The position numbers and the translations under genes were made by a program. A stretch of 64,000 nucleotides of DNA, taken from positions 186,001 to 250,000 of the forward strand of contig NZ_JQJK01000008.1 of the NCBI RefSeq assembly GCF_000745485.1. The letters are read 5' to 3'. Positions 8,708 through 18,054 of the stretch are shown piece after piece. The DNA comes from Methanobacterium veterum. Its GTDB lineage: Archaea > Methanobacteriota > Methanobacteria > Methanobacteriales > Methanobacteriaceae. How positions within the stretch are numbered: the stretch's first letter is position 1; each line of letters begins with the position of its first letter. The notes beneath the pieces are model-generated. The model searched no databases. It was not told the DNA's origin and saw nothing but the letters and a program-made list of their open reading frames with translations.

Positions 8708-9670
8708 TTAACTTAATTCTGATAATCTTTTAATCCTTTTTACCATGTTTGGATGTGTTGAAAATATTTCCATTATTTTATCAGCTGTTTTTACCCTTGT
8801 TTTAGTGTATTTAATCTGCGCAAGTTCGCTTTCACTTATGGTACCATCTTTGTCCAGATCCATTGACCTGAGGTCATCTATCTCATTCCTTGCATCTGAA
8901 ATGTCATTTGCAAAAAACGCTTTTACACCTTCCACCTGTTTCAAGTCTTCCTTGCTGATCATTGCAGATCCATAAACTAACTTGTAAAGAGCACTTGCAA
9001 GGTAATTTGGCTGGTTTCCCAGTTCAACACTTCCTGCATCGGCATAATACTCTCGAACACGAGATACAAATAATACTATAAGATTTCCAAGGAAATATGC
9101 AATTAAAGCCCCAATTCCAATTATTGCAGTCCCATTGTCCCTACCGCCATCTGAAAATAATGTGCTGATGTATATCCAGTAACAGATAAGAGGCACGACA
9201 CTAATTAGAGTCATGACCACCATATCCCTGTGATTTATGTGGGACATTTCATGGCCTAAAACTGCTTTTAATTCATTTTCATTTAATAATTTGAGGATTC
9301 CACTTGTGACGCATATGCGGCCGTCTTTTTTGCTTTTTCCAAATGCAAATGCATTTGGTATGTTAGTTTGGGAAATTCCAATTCGAGGTTTAGGAATATT
9401 TGCCCTAGCTGCTAAATCTTCTACCATTTGATGAAGTTTTGGGGCTTCGGCTTCGGATACGTATCTTACACCCATGGTAATCTCTACCATCTTTGGGCCG
9501 ATCATGTACTGGATAAATGTCCAGATTAATACAAAAATTCCAAAGGTTAAAGGCCTTCCATATCCAAAGTAAGTGCCGATTAAAGCTATTATCACGTAAA
9601 CCAATGCAAAAAGCAACGCTGTTGCAATGATTAATCTTAGATTCAACTTCCATGTACTTGGGACTTTCAT
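8708..9670 (-). CDS. htpX: HtpX-type membrane zinc protease with an EF-hand loop insertion
   Basis: M48 membrane metalloprotease for turnover of damaged membrane proteins. About 320 residues: two N-terminal transmembrane helices (about 10-57), zinc site HEMSH at about 140-144, further transmembrane segments at about 152-172 and 182-204, and the third zinc ligand region REYYAD. Between the protease core and the C-terminal THP segment lies a canonical 12-residue EF-hand loop, DLDKDGTISESE, with Asp at 1, 3 and 5, Gly at 6, Ile at 8 and Glu at 12 (DNA 8825-8860). An upstream GTG at 9679 is possible, but GGTG favours the ATG at 9670. Confidence 0.93.
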   Translation of the reverse strand: MKVPSTWKLNLRLIIATALLFALVYVIIALIGTYFGYGRPLTFGIFVLIWTFIQYMIGPKMVEITMGVRYVSEAEAPKLHQMVEDLAARANIPKPRIGISQTNIPNAFAFGKSKKDGRICVTSGILKLLNENELKAVLGHEMSHINHRDMVVMTLISVVPLICYWIYISTLFSDGGRDNGTAIIGIGALIAYFLGNLIVLFVSRVREYYADAGSVELGNQPNYLASALYKLVYGSAMISKEDLKQVEGVKAFFANDISDARNEIDDLRSMDLDKDGTISESELAQIKYTKTRVKTADKIMEIFSTHPNMVKRIKRLSELS

Positions 9671-9862
9671 TTTAAACACCAGATGTTTTAATCTTAATAA
9701 TAATTAATTTAAATTTAATCACTGCAGGTTATAAATAATTTTTGCAAACATTAGTCTACTCACTTAATTATTAAATTAAGTGATATCTAAAATGAAAATA
9801 ATTCCAGATAAAATTTGTATTTTTTAAGGCCCATACTAGCTAATTTAGAAAAAAATAGGATT

Positions 9863-10201
9863 TTAATATTTTAAAACAATAATTAATGCAATTATAAGAT
9901 AAATAACTACTCCAAAACCAACAGAAACCCAAAAACCATATTTTGGAAGCAAATAAAGGATACAAATTAAATATAAAATCCATACAGGAGTAAGAATAAT
10001 GAGTCCCATTATATATGAAGACACTGCATCCAAACCAGCCACATAATATATTGTAAACAACGTAAAAGCCGTTACAAATGGAAACATTGCAAAAAATGCC
10101 GCCAGTAAACCCTGTTTTTCACTTCCAAAGTAAGTGGCAATTGTGACTATAGATCCTCCCAAAATAAAATAGACAGCATATTTTATAATTTCTCCAATCA
10201 T
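9863..10201 (-). CDS. DUF3147/GlpM-like membrane protein
   Basis: A small integral membrane protein of about 112 residues with four hydrophobic helices (about 5-22, 26-50, 55-80, 84-110), fitting the DUF3147/GlpM-like pattern: ILGG near the start, a charged EKQG turn, LLAAFFAMFP, and LLPKYGFW before the last helix. Function unknown. I chose the ATG at 10201 because it places the first helix at the usual position; a TTG four codons upstream (10213) is also open. Confidence 0.75.
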   Translation of the reverse strand: MIGEIIKYAVYFILGGSIVTIATYFGSEKQGLLAAFFAMFPFVTAFTLFTIYYVAGLDAVSSYIMGLIILTPVWILYLICILYLLPKYGFWVSVGFGVVIYLIIALIIVLKY

Positions 10202-10342
10202 AAACTGACCCAAAAGTTCTATCTTTAATTTTATATGATTGAAGTATTAATTAAATATAATTACATATTATTATTTATCTTGAAAATATATTCCCCTATT
10301 GAATTATTCTCTAAAAATACTCTGCTAAAAAGAAATAACTCA

Positions 10343-10957
10343 TTAAATTTGACTTCTGGTCTTATACTTGTATACAAGATAGATTATTCCTGCTATAACT
10401 CCTATTATAACAATTATATCTAGTATATGGAAATAACTTTTAATTGTATCCCACTTCGGGCCAAGCAAAACACCTATATAACCAAGCACAAAAGCCCACG
10501 GTAATGAACCAGCTAAAGTATAAATAGAAAATTTTTTAATGTCCATTTCAGCTATTCCCGCAGGTAATGAAATAAATGTACGTATACCTGGTAAAAATCT
10601 GCTTATAAATACTGCTTCATGACCGTACTTTTCAAACCAGCGATCTGCCCGGTCAAGCGAATTATAGCTTATGAAGATATACTTACCATATTTCTCCAGT
10701 AAAGGCCTTCCACCTTTTAAACCCACATAATATGCCATTAAAGATCCAGTTAAGTTACCCAACGCACCTACAATGGTTATTCCCCAAAGGGTCATTTCAC
10801 CTTCCGATACTGAAAACCCTGCAAAGGGCATTATTACTTCACTTGGGATAGGAATACATGCACTTTCAAGTGTCATTGCTATAAATACGCCCAAATATCC
10901 AAAATAATGTATAAGATCAATGGTTAACTGACTGACAAATTCCACTATACCCATCAT
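10343..10957 (-). CDS. DedA family membrane protein
   Basis: A 204-residue DedA/SNARE-associated-Golgi (VTT domain) protein, a family with recently recognised polyprenyl-phosphate or phospholipid translocase members. Visible signatures: ESACIPIPSE (re-entrant loop with Glu and Pro), GNLTGSLMAYYVG, a long amphipathic stretch containing FEKYGHEAVFISRFLPGIRTF with the conserved Arg residues (about 108-128), PAG, and a C-terminal transmembrane helix. The divergent DUF368 gene immediately upstream belongs to a family also linked to polyprenyl-phosphate transport, so the pair may work on the same lipid carrier. Confidence 0.92.
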   Translation of the reverse strand: MMGIVEFVSQLTIDLIHYFGYLGVFIAMTLESACIPIPSEVIMPFAGFSVSEGEMTLWGITIVGALGNLTGSLMAYYVGLKGGRPLLEKYGKYIFISYNSLDRADRWFEKYGHEAVFISRFLPGIRTFISLPAGIAEMDIKKFSIYTLAGSLPWAFVLGYIGVLLGPKWDTIKSYFHILDIIVIIGVIAGIIYLVYKYKTRSQI

Positions 10958-11100
10958 AGGTTTAAAACATTGGTTGATTTGACATATAAAACTATTTTCA
11001 TCTTTTAAAAAGACAATAATCTTATATGAAATAGATCACTATTAATCTATAAAAATATTCCAAATCTTATTTTAAGAATATAAAATCATTAGGTGTAAAA

Positions 11101-11988
11101 ATGAAACTTATTAAACTCAATATTGAAACTTTTCTTATATTCCTGAGAGGACTGTTCATGGGGTCTGCAGATATAATCCCCGGCGTTTCAGGAGGAACAA
11201 TTGCATTAATTACAGGTATTTATGAAAGATTGGTACGTGCAATAAGTCGTATTAATTTTAAATTTGTATTATATCTATTTAAAGGAGATTTTAAAAGATT
11301 TAAGCAAAGTTTAGTCGAAGAAATAGATTTTGCATTATTTATTCCTCTGCTTTTAGGTATTGGTATAGCGGTTCTTACAATGTCAAAGGTCATATCATTC
11401 CTTTTAGTTACTTATCCCGCAGCTACATTTGCATTTTTCTTTGGTTTAATACTCGCATCTGCAATTTTTGTTTATAAACATGTGGATGAACTTAATCTAA
11501 AAAATATAGTCTTTTTAATTATTGGTTTTGTTTTTGCAATAATTTTTGTAGGATTAAATCCAATTCAAGCCAATCACTCCCTGCCTATCATTTTTATTTC
11601 AGGCGTTATAGCTATATGTGCAATGATACTGCCAGGGATCTCTGGTGCATTCATGCTTCTTCTTTTAAACCAGTATGAATACATGATAAATGTCTTAAAT
11701 CACATGCAGTTCGTTGAAATAATCACTTTTTGTCTTGGGGCTCTAATCGGAATTCTCTCCTTTTCAAGATTTTTGAATTACCTGTTAACCCACCACAAGT
11801 CAGTTACCATGGCATTTCTGGTTGGTTTAATGATCGGTACACTTCGACTTCCTTATGAAAAAATAGCCTTTAGTACTGAATCCCCTATTGTTATCGCGGT
11901 GGTCGCAGTTATTGGATTTATTTTAGTGTTCTTATTAGAGAGACAATTTGAACATAAACCTCTTCCAGGTGCAACTAAACATAAATAA
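11101..11988 (+). CDS. DUF368 (PopT-like) membrane protein
   Basis: A 295-residue polytopic protein with the two DUF368 hallmark repeats, IPGVSGGT near residue 25-32 and LPGISGAF near 181-188, each in a predicted re-entrant region, and about eight to nine hydrophobic helices. Bacterial DUF368 proteins (PopT) act as undecaprenyl-phosphate translocases; in archaea the corresponding substrate would be dolichyl- or polyprenyl-phosphate used in pseudomurein or glycan assembly, which is inference. AGGTG precedes the ATG. A hairpin island follows the stop codon. Confidence 0.9.
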   Translation: MKLIKLNIETFLIFLRGLFMGSADIIPGVSGGTIALITGIYERLVRAISRINFKFVLYLFKGDFKRFKQSLVEEIDFALFIPLLLGIGIAVLTMSKVISFLLVTYPAATFAFFFGLILASAIFVYKHVDELNLKNIVFLIIGFVFAIIFVGLNPIQANHSLPIIFISGVIAICAMILPGISGAFMLLLLNQYEYMINVLNHMQFVEIITFCLGALIGILSFSRFLNYLLTHHKSVTMAFLVGLMIGTLRLPYEKIAFSTESPIVIAVVAVIGFILVFLLERQFEHKPLPGATKHK

Positions 11989-12012
11989 ACTTTAATTTTT
12001 TATGAGCAAAGT

Positions 12013-12120
12013 TAGAAAAATGCAAAGCATGCAAAATCGAAGATTTTGTAAACATTTTTCTACATAAAAAATCGGAGATTTTTTAGGATTTGAAAGCCTA
12101 CAAAAATCTCTGATTTTTGT
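12013..12120. repeat. hairpin island A: short palindromes with an enclosing stem
   Basis: Located between the convergent DUF368 and FwdC-like genes. An outer perfect 10-bp stem (TAGAAAAATG at 12013-12022 with CATTTTTCTA at 12053-12062) encloses a hairpin of 7-bp arms and a GAA loop (12032-12048). Two further hairpins follow: arms of 8 bp around GGA (12066-12084) and arms of 9 bp around TCT (12100-12120). Same architecture as the islands near 30.9, 39.2 and 59.8 kb. It may also terminate both flanking transcripts. Confidence 0.85.
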
Positions 12121-12125
12121 TGAAT

Positions 12126-13052
12126 TTATTCAAATTTTTTAAATTCCCGAGGATTAAATCCATATTTTAAAAGGGTGTTGCTGTCTTTACTATCCAGATT
12201 TTTTTCTTTAACTGGAGGTATCGGGCTTCCATACTTTGCAAATACCACACCGCTCTTTTTATTTGCAGCTAAAAACTTGCCTGCATTTCCATTTACAATT
12301 ACAGACCCTTTAATCATATCTATGGCTGTAAAATCATCGCAGCTACCATTTATAATTACAGTTCCACCATTTAAGAGAGCCCCTGTGTTTTTTCCCGTAC
12401 TTCCATTAATTCTTACGGTACCCTTTCGCATTAATATTCCTGTACTCAAATCGACATTTCCATTTACAATTATTTCTTTATCTGCATCTAATCTTGAGCC
12501 TACAGTATCCCTAACCATTCCATCATCTATTATAAGCCTGTTACCATCCATCTGGTTTCCTTCAAGCTTATCTCCTTCCAGACCGTTCATCATGATATCT
12601 GTAATAGATTTAAATTTTTTATATCCTTTCATATCCGATTTAACTTTAACCAGATTACCAGCTGGTTCCTTTACATTGCCTTTTATGTAGATACTGCCTT
12701 TAACCATACTTATTCCCATTCGAGTATCAACGTCACCTTCTACTATTATATCGCCGACATCGATTTCTTTACCAGTTCCTCCAAAAAATTTAAGATCTGT
12801 ACCCATACTAGAACCAAGCCTATGGCCTGCATTTCCATTTATTTTTACAGTGCCCCCTTTTTTAAGGTGTTCTACTAAATCTTTAAAAGTAAGGTCCGTG
12901 CCTGCAATTTTCCACTCTGGAGACAGTTTTTCTCCATTATGCTGCCAGTAAAAGTTGTATGTAAAATCACAAAGACAATCAACTGGTTCTGAAATATCTA
13001 TTTCCAGAATGTCCCTTTCTTTCTCCTTTGATTTCCTACCAAAAAGATTCAT
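12126..13052 (-). CDS. FwdC/GltB-like GXGXG beta-helix protein
   Basis: A 308-residue protein built of repeated G-x2-G-x3-G-type turns, the right-handed beta-helix found in formylmethanofuran dehydrogenase subunit C (FwdC/FmdC) and the C-terminal domain of glutamate synthase. Repeats of the form VxINGNAG / GxxMxKGxVxINGN are visible from about residue 62 to 275. Such stand-alone proteins are often mis-annotated as tributyrin esterase. No other fwd/fmd gene lies nearby, so membership in a formylmethanofuran dehydrogenase is not supported by context. GGGGAATATC precedes the ATG. Confidence 0.8.
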   Translation of the reverse strand: MNLFGRKSKEKERDILEIDISEPVDCLCDFTYNFYWQHNGEKLSPEWKIAGTDLTFKDLVEHLKKGGTVKINGNAGHRLGSSMGTDLKFFGGTGKEIDVGDIIVEGDVDTRMGISMVKGSIYIKGNVKEPAGNLVKVKSDMKGYKKFKSITDIMMNGLEGDKLEGNQMDGNRLIIDDGMVRDTVGSRLDADKEIIVNGNVDLSTGILMRKGTVRINGSTGKNTGALLNGGTVIINGSCDDFTAIDMIKGSVIVNGNAGKFLAANKKSGVVFAKYGSPIPPVKEKNLDSKDSNTLLKYGFNPREFKKFE

Positions 13053-13192
13053 GATATTCCCCAGACTAATTTTCTTTTTGAGTATTTAAAAAATTTTTTG
13101 TTTTATGCCCAAATTTAAAGTCTTAAAAAAATATAACTACAAAATTTAATATAACTTAAAATTGATACGATTCTTTTAAAAAGGAGAAAACA

Positions 13193-13858
13193 ATGACAAG
13201 AGAACTGGTGAAATTCTTACAAAAGATCGGTGTTGATACCCGATTTGTCAGCATCATGGAAGACAAAGTATACATAAACAATCTAAAGTTTTCAAGATTT
13301 TCAAGGAAGAAAGAAGAACTATTCAAAAAGAGCTTTCCTGAAGTAGATGTAATCAGGTCCAAAATATTCCAGAAAATTTGCATGAGGGCTTCAAGGAATC
13401 TTGCACATTGTATCCATCCTAAAGAGAAAATTTTTTTAGTTGAAAGTGATGATCTGCGTAACTTCGCCATTCATACAATTTTAGAACCATATCAAAGGAA
13501 ATACGGTATTGAACTTATTTTTGGCAAAAATATGGATGAAACAGAAAATTTGGATGTGGATTCTATAACATTACCCATTACATTGGACGATGAAGCCCAA
13601 AATATCCTGCAGCTAATGCTGGATGGTGAAAAAATAGAATTATTAAGTTCCAATGAAAGTTACAATGATATAAAACTGATTTACCCTTTAATAAATGTGC
13701 CAAAGTCATGGATATATTCATGGACTCAAAATACCTCAGATAATGAGTTAAATCAAGATGAATATGCCAAAGATTTATTGAAATTTTTAGAAAGTTTAGT
13801 TCCAGGTGTCAGAGAAAACCTTTTAAAATCTGCTTTATTTATATCCAGCGAATGTTAA
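13193..13858 (+). CDS. conserved hypothetical protein
   Basis: A 221-residue soluble protein that I do not recognise. It is preceded by AAGGAG at a proper distance. The N-terminal 60 residues are basic (many Lys/Arg, e.g. FSRFSRKKEELF), followed by a Cys/His-containing segment (CMRASRNLAHCIHPKE, about 64-79) and an alpha/beta middle part. The basic N terminus and HCIHP segment could bind nucleic acid or metal, but nothing diagnostic is present. It is convergent with the downstream regulator gene at 13871. Confidence 0.75.
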   Translation: MTRELVKFLQKIGVDTRFVSIMEDKVYINNLKFSRFSRKKEELFKKSFPEVDVIRSKIFQKICMRASRNLAHCIHPKEKIFLVESDDLRNFAIHTILEPYQRKYGIELIFGKNMDETENLDVDSITLPITLDDEAQNILQLMLDGEKIELLSSNESYNDIKLIYPLINVPKSWIYSWTQNTSDNELNQDEYAKDLLKFLESLVPGVRENLLKSALFISSEC

Positions 13859-13870
13859 ATAATTTGAAAG

Positions 13871-14623
13871 TTATTCTCCTAAAACCGTGTCGATTTCACT
13901 TAACATTACTAAAAGTTTGTATCCTTTTTCAGTAAGCATATAATCTCCCCTCTCATGGCGCTGGAGAATCATATCATTATCAAGCAGTTTTTGAAGATGG
14001 AAAAGTAAATTACCTCCCCTGAGTCCAGTAAGTTCAGAGAGTGATGAAAACGTTTTTGTTTCATTTGACATTGATTTTAAAATTTGAAGCCTCTGCTTAT
14101 TAGATAATGGTTCAAGAACATCTTTAACTAGGGACTCTTCGCAAATTGAAGATATACACTGTTTTTTATCATTGTTGGAACTGTAAATGCGAAGTGAACG
14201 CATCAGATTTACCTGTTTTTCAAAAAGATCATCTACTTCTAAAAAACATGTATCACATTTTGCGTAAGATGCTCCTTCTCTCATCTTACTTAATTTAGCT
14301 TCATTTTGAGTTATAGCATCTTCATGTACATTGTCATCTGCAATAAGGCCGGTATTATCATGTAATAATTCTGTAAATATTTGTTTACATTTATCCCTCA
14401 TGTCGCACTTATTTATCATGCCCTTTTCAAGACTTTTTTCAATATCATGGGTCACATATCCCATAATCGCGTTTAAAACGTCTTTTTTAGAGTTAGCAAG
14501 TACTAGATCAAGATACTGCTGATTAGTGTTTTCCATGAGATTTTTAATATCTTTATGCATGGTCGCCAGCTTTGCCTTTATCTCGGTCATTTCCCTGTTA
14601 TAAAGTTCAGCCTCATTTAACAT
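13871..14623 (-). CDS. winged-helix transcriptional regulator with Cys-rich N-terminal region
   Basis: A 250-residue protein. The N-terminal half is helical and probably coiled coil (about 1-60), followed by paired cysteines: CDMRDKC (about 73-79), CDTC (about 123-126) and a Cys pair near 155-160. The C-terminal 80 residues form an ArsR/MarR-type winged helix: LSNKQRLQILKSM, TFSSLSELTG, GGNLLFHLQKL (recognition helix) and YMLTEKGYKLL (wing). The cysteines could sense metal or redox state. It is divergent from the PPOX flavoprotein gene at 14784 with 160 bp between them, so that gene is a plausible target. Confidence 0.82.
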   Translation of the reverse strand: MLNEAELYNREMTEIKAKLATMHKDIKNLMENTNQQYLDLVLANSKKDVLNAIMGYVTHDIEKSLEKGMINKCDMRDKCKQIFTELLHDNTGLIADDNVHEDAITQNEAKLSKMREGASYAKCDTCFLEVDDLFEKQVNLMRSLRIYSSNNDKKQCISSICEESLVKDVLEPLSNKQRLQILKSMSNETKTFSSLSELTGLRGGNLLFHLQKLLDNDMILQRHERGDYMLTEKGYKLLVMLSEIDTVLGE

Positions 14624-14724
14624 TGAAATAAATTATATGGCTCACCATAATAAAGGTTTCTATCAAGACTCCCAAAGTTAGTTTAATGCATCAAAATGTA
14701 GTTAGTATATTCCCCTGACGGTTA

Positions 14725-14734
14725 AGTATATACT
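14725..14734. promoter_or_regulatory. palindromic TATA-like element between regulator and PPOX gene
   Basis: AGTATATACT is a perfect 10-bp palindrome 50 nt upstream of the PPOX start. It lies where a TATA box for a transcript starting about 25 nt further downstream would be. A second AGTATAT half occurs at 14704-14710. It could be the PPOX promoter, an operator for the divergent winged-helix protein, or both. Confidence 0.4.
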
Positions 14735-14783
14735 GATAATACAGCAATATAAAAACTAATGAAGAAAAATAAAAGGTGATTAA

Positions 14784-15182
14784 ATGGTAATGACAGAAGA
14801 AATGATGGACGCTATTGAAAAAGACAATGTAGTTTTCTTTGCAACTTCAACTGCAGATGGAAACCCTAATGTTGTCCCAATTGGATTTGCAAGGCCAATC
14901 GACAATAAAACAATAATGATCGTGGACAATTACATGAATAAAACTCACAAAAACCTTGAAAATAACCCAAAAGCAAGTTTAGTACTAAGAGACGCTTCAG
15001 CATGCCCTTACCAGTTTAAGGGAACTGCCGAAATAATTGAAGAAGGTAAATACTTCGATGAAGCGGTTGACTGGGCAAAAAGTGTTATGAGCAAACTTGC
15101 ACCAAAAGCAGCAATCCTGTTAAAGGTAGAAGAGATTTATTCCGTCCAACCAGGCCCAGAAGCTGGTAAAAAAGTAGATTAA
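14784..15182 (+). CDS. pyridoxamine 5'-phosphate oxidase-like FMN-binding protein
   Basis: A 132-residue split-barrel flavoprotein. The N-terminal part (FATSTADGNPNVVPIGFARP) and the central THKNLENNPKASLVL segment match the PPOX/FMN-binding split-barrel family common in methanogens; members bind FMN or F420 and catalyse or sense redox reactions, and the exact substrate is unknown. GGTGATTAA precedes the ATG. The gene ends in a strong hairpin terminator at 15179-15209. Confidence 0.92.
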   Translation: MVMTEEMMDAIEKDNVVFFATSTADGNPNVVPIGFARPIDNKTIMIVDNYMNKTHKNLENNPKASLVLRDASACPYQFKGTAEIIEEGKYFDEAVDWAKSVMSKLAPKAAILLKVEEIYSVQPGPEAGKKVD

Positions 15183-15209
15183 GAACAAAACGTTCTTAAT
15201 TTTATTTTA
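15179..15209 (+). terminator. hairpin terminator after PPOX gene
   Basis: Eight-bp perfect stem (TTAAGAAC at 15179-15186, GTTCTTAA at 15192-15199) with a 5-nt loop, beginning in the stop codon and followed by a T-rich run TTTTATTTTA. It resembles an intrinsic terminator. Confidence 0.65.
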
Positions 15210-15225
15210 CGGCCCATTAAATAAA

Positions 15226-16704
15226 CTACTTGAAACTGAACAATGAAACCTGTTTTTCTTTACTTCCACCAGTATCTTCTTTCTTTTTAGGTTCTTCATC
15301 AGAAGATGCTTTTTTAGATCTTTTAGATGGTTTTTTAGTCCTTTTTGGATCAGTGCTTGAAGTGGCTTTTTTAACCTTTTTCTGTGTTTTTAAAGTTTCA
15401 TTATTCACGTTAGTTTCTTCAGATTTAGCTTCTTTGGAAACACTTTTTGAAGTTTTAGTGCTCTTCTTTTTAGTTTTAGGTTTTTTAGGTGTCTTTACCT
15501 TTCTTGACCTGAAAACTTTTACTTCATCGTCTTCAAGCCCAAAATATGTCATCATGTTGTAAGCTATATCATCATCCTGGAACATGATTTCAAAATAGGG
15601 GAACTGTGAAATTGCAACTTTTTTGGAGGTGTGAAGTTTTTCTCCAATTTTTTCAGCCACTCTATTTTGTAAATCCCTTTTACTCCTGTTTTTAGAAAGT
15701 ATTGTATAAACAGATGAATTGGTATACCTTGCAAATTTTTTATAGGTCTCATCTTTAGAAAGTGCAACCCCTACACTCATTAACTCGTATGCATACTTCC
15801 AGTAGGTATAAGCACGTGTTGAAAAAGCCCTTCCAAGATAAATATCCGCTTGAGAAATCATTTCATAAGCTTTTTCTATCTCATCTTTCTTTTCATATTC
15901 ACGGGGAATATTTTCTGTGACCATTTCAATTAAAAGTGAAGGGTCTGCCTCAATTTGCCGCATGGCATCCTTAATATGGGCCGGAGTCTTACTCTTTAAG
16001 ATGGTCCTTACAGCATCAAAGACATTAGATCTTCCGTCTTTTGGAGCTACAATATCAAGGTCTTCGGATGTGATTTTTTCCTCACCTTTTGCCATTATCT
16101 CAAGATCATTTATGGCAGACCTTAAATCACCATTAGATCTCTTTGCAAGAGTCCTTAGAACATGTTCTTCAAATTCTACCCCTTCTTTTACACATATCTT
16201 TTTTAAAAGGGAAACTATTGAATTTGTATGAACCTTCCGCAGGTTTATTACCTGGCATTTATTTTTAAAGCTTTTAATTCTATTGCTGTAAGGGTCGTTG
16301 GCCATCATCACTATTGGCTGGATTGCATCCTTTAGTATTTTGTTAATTGCCCTTGATCCACCCCGGTCATCATTACCATGAAGTCCATCAACTTCATCAA
16401 GAATTATTAACTTCAATCGGTTGCCAAATAAGGTCATTGAGGAGGATGCTTCACCTACAACACCCATAATAGCATCATAGGACCTTTTGTCACTGGCGTT
16501 TAATTCAACCGAATCAGAAAATTCACCTGCAATTAGCCCTGCAAATGTAGTTTTACCAGTGCCCGGAGGACCTATGAGAAAGAGACATTTTTGAGGATTG
16601 CCGTTTTTCCATTCCTCTGTCCATTCAAGGATTTCTTTTTTCGCTTTTATATTCCCAAGAACATCATCAAAGTTCTTTGGCCTATATTTTTCTGTCCACA
16701 ACAT
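15226..16704 (-). CDS. rfcL: replication factor C large subunit
   Basis: Large subunit of the archaeal clamp loader that opens PCNA and loads it on primer-template DNA. The 492-residue protein has an AAA+ module with Walker [10 protein letters not shown] (about 44-52), Walker [10 protein letters not shown], a sensor region, an alpha-helical collar, and a long Lys/Ser-rich tail (about 400-480). The last residues QVSLFSF form a PCNA-interacting PIP box. It lies immediately downstream of rfcS on the same strand (71 bp apart), the usual methanogen arrangement. Confidence 0.97.
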   Translation of the reverse strand: MLWTEKYRPKNFDDVLGNIKAKKEILEWTEEWKNGNPQKCLFLIGPPGTGKTTFAGLIAGEFSDSVELNASDKRSYDAIMGVVGEASSSMTLFGNRLKLIILDEVDGLHGNDDRGGSRAINKILKDAIQPIVMMANDPYSNRIKSFKNKCQVINLRKVHTNSIVSLLKKICVKEGVEFEEHVLRTLAKRSNGDLRSAINDLEIMAKGEEKITSEDLDIVAPKDGRSNVFDAVRTILKSKTPAHIKDAMRQIEADPSLLIEMVTENIPREYEKKDEIEKAYEMISQADIYLGRAFSTRAYTYWKYAYELMSVGVALSKDETYKKFARYTNSSVYTILSKNRSKRDLQNRVAEKIGEKLHTSKKVAISQFPYFEIMFQDDDIAYNMMTYFGLEDDEVKVFRSRKVKTPKKPKTKKKSTKTSKSVSKEAKSEETNVNNETLKTQKKVKKATSSTDPKRTKKPSKRSKKASSDEEPKKKEDTGGSKEKQVSLFSFK

Positions 16705-16775
16705 CTTCTGCCTTTCCTCTAAATTACCGTTTTACTCGCTATCAGATAGCTTTATCTTTTAAATTGTCAATTAAT

Positions 16776-17735
16776 TTATTTTCCTTTTAATAGAAACTTG
16801 GTAAGAAGTGCTTCAAGCTGAATCCTCGGATTAGATCCTTCTCTTATTCTGTAATCGTATTCCCCAATACTTTGAATCAAATCCATGTACACATCTTCTT
16901 CAATCATGTTTTCCATTGACATGCGTGAAACTTCCTGATAAATCTGAGTTACCATATCTTCCCCACTTGTACCCTGGACAACCATTACCTCTCTTAAAAG
17001 GTCTCTTGCACTTATAAAGTCCCCATTTAAAGCTTTATTAACTATTTTCCTCACATCTTGAGGTTTTGCTTTAGAGACAATTTCATGGATACTGTCATCT
17101 GTAATTTCATCAGTTGTGGATGCAGATGCTTGAAGTATGTTTACTGCTTTCCTTAAATCCCCCTCTGCAAAATAAACGATACTTTCAATCGCCCCCCTTG
17201 TAATATTGAGATTTTCAGCTTCAGCTATTTTTTCAAGTCTTGCAATGATTTGAGTTCCTTTTACAGGTGCAAATCTAAATATTGCACACCTTGACTGTAT
17301 TGGATCTATTATCTTTGAGGAGTAGTTACAGGATAGTATGAACGATGCCGTTTTTGTGTACATTTCCATTTCACGCCTTAGAGCATGCTGGGCATCTTTG
17401 GTCATGTTATCCACTTCATCAAGGAATACTATCCTGAATGGAGCGCCAACAGCCTTTAACCTGCAGAAATTCTTAATATTGGTTCTTACAGTATCTATTC
17501 CCCTTGCATCAGATGCATTGAGTTCCAGGAAATTCTGTCTCCAGTATTCTCCTAAAATAGATTTTGCAAGTGCGATTGCAGTTGTTGTTTTTCCAACCCC
17601 TGCAGGTCCTGTAAACATTAAATTAGGCATGCTGTGTTCATCAACATACCTTTTAAGTCTTTGAATTATATGATCTTGACCTACAACTTCATCTAGATTA
17701 CTTGGCCTGTATTTTTCAACCCATGGTCCGTTCAT
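16776..17735 (-). CDS. rfcS: replication factor C small subunit
   Basis: Small, ATP-hydrolysing subunit of the clamp loader; several copies join one RfcL. The 319-residue AAA+ protein has Walker [10 protein letters not shown] (about 43-51), Walker B LDEVDNMT, the SRC arginine-finger motif (QSRCAIFRF) and the C-terminal collar domain. There is no intein, although one occurs at this P-loop in some archaea. GGTGATTAA precedes the ATG. Forms an operon with rfcL. Confidence 0.97.
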   Translation of the reverse strand: MNGPWVEKYRPSNLDEVVGQDHIIQRLKRYVDEHSMPNLMFTGPAGVGKTTTAIALAKSILGEYWRQNFLELNASDARGIDTVRTNIKNFCRLKAVGAPFRIVFLDEVDNMTKDAQHALRREMEMYTKTASFILSCNYSSKIIDPIQSRCAIFRFAPVKGTQIIARLEKIAEAENLNITRGAIESIVYFAEGDLRKAVNILQASASTTDEITDDSIHEIVSKAKPQDVRKIVNKALNGDFISARDLLREVMVVQGTSGEDMVTQIYQEVSRMSMENMIEEDVYMDLIQSIGEYDYRIREGSNPRIQLEALLTKFLLKGK

Positions 17736-18054
17736 TTAATCACCGTTTGCTTTTGCGAGATTCGTTCGCATTATTTTTCACTTATTAATTTATGTAAAAA
17801 TGAATTCGAGATACTTTGTATTCATATAAAATAGAAACAATATCCATAGTTGACTTTGTAAAGAGTAGGTATAAAATTTACTGTTTATTAAAAATGAGAA
17901 AAAATTCATTAAATATGCCTTTAATACAATACTATCCATTTAATAACTTATTTTACACTTTATTTAAGGATATTACTCACTATTTACAATATAGTTTTAA
18001 CAAGAATTTTATATTTCATTGAATACATCATACTTCATAACATATAAATATTAC
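17736..18054. other. intergenic region, AT-rich, no gene seen
   Basis: About 319 bp upstream of rfcS. It should contain the rfcS promoter. A 68-codon open frame at 17816-18022 lacks a ribosome binding site and has the composition of random AT-rich sequence, so I do not call it. Confidence 0.5.

Noticed and set aside
17816..18022. 68-codon ORF upstream of the cupredoxin pseudogene
   Set aside because: No ribosome binding site, composition like random AT-rich DNA.
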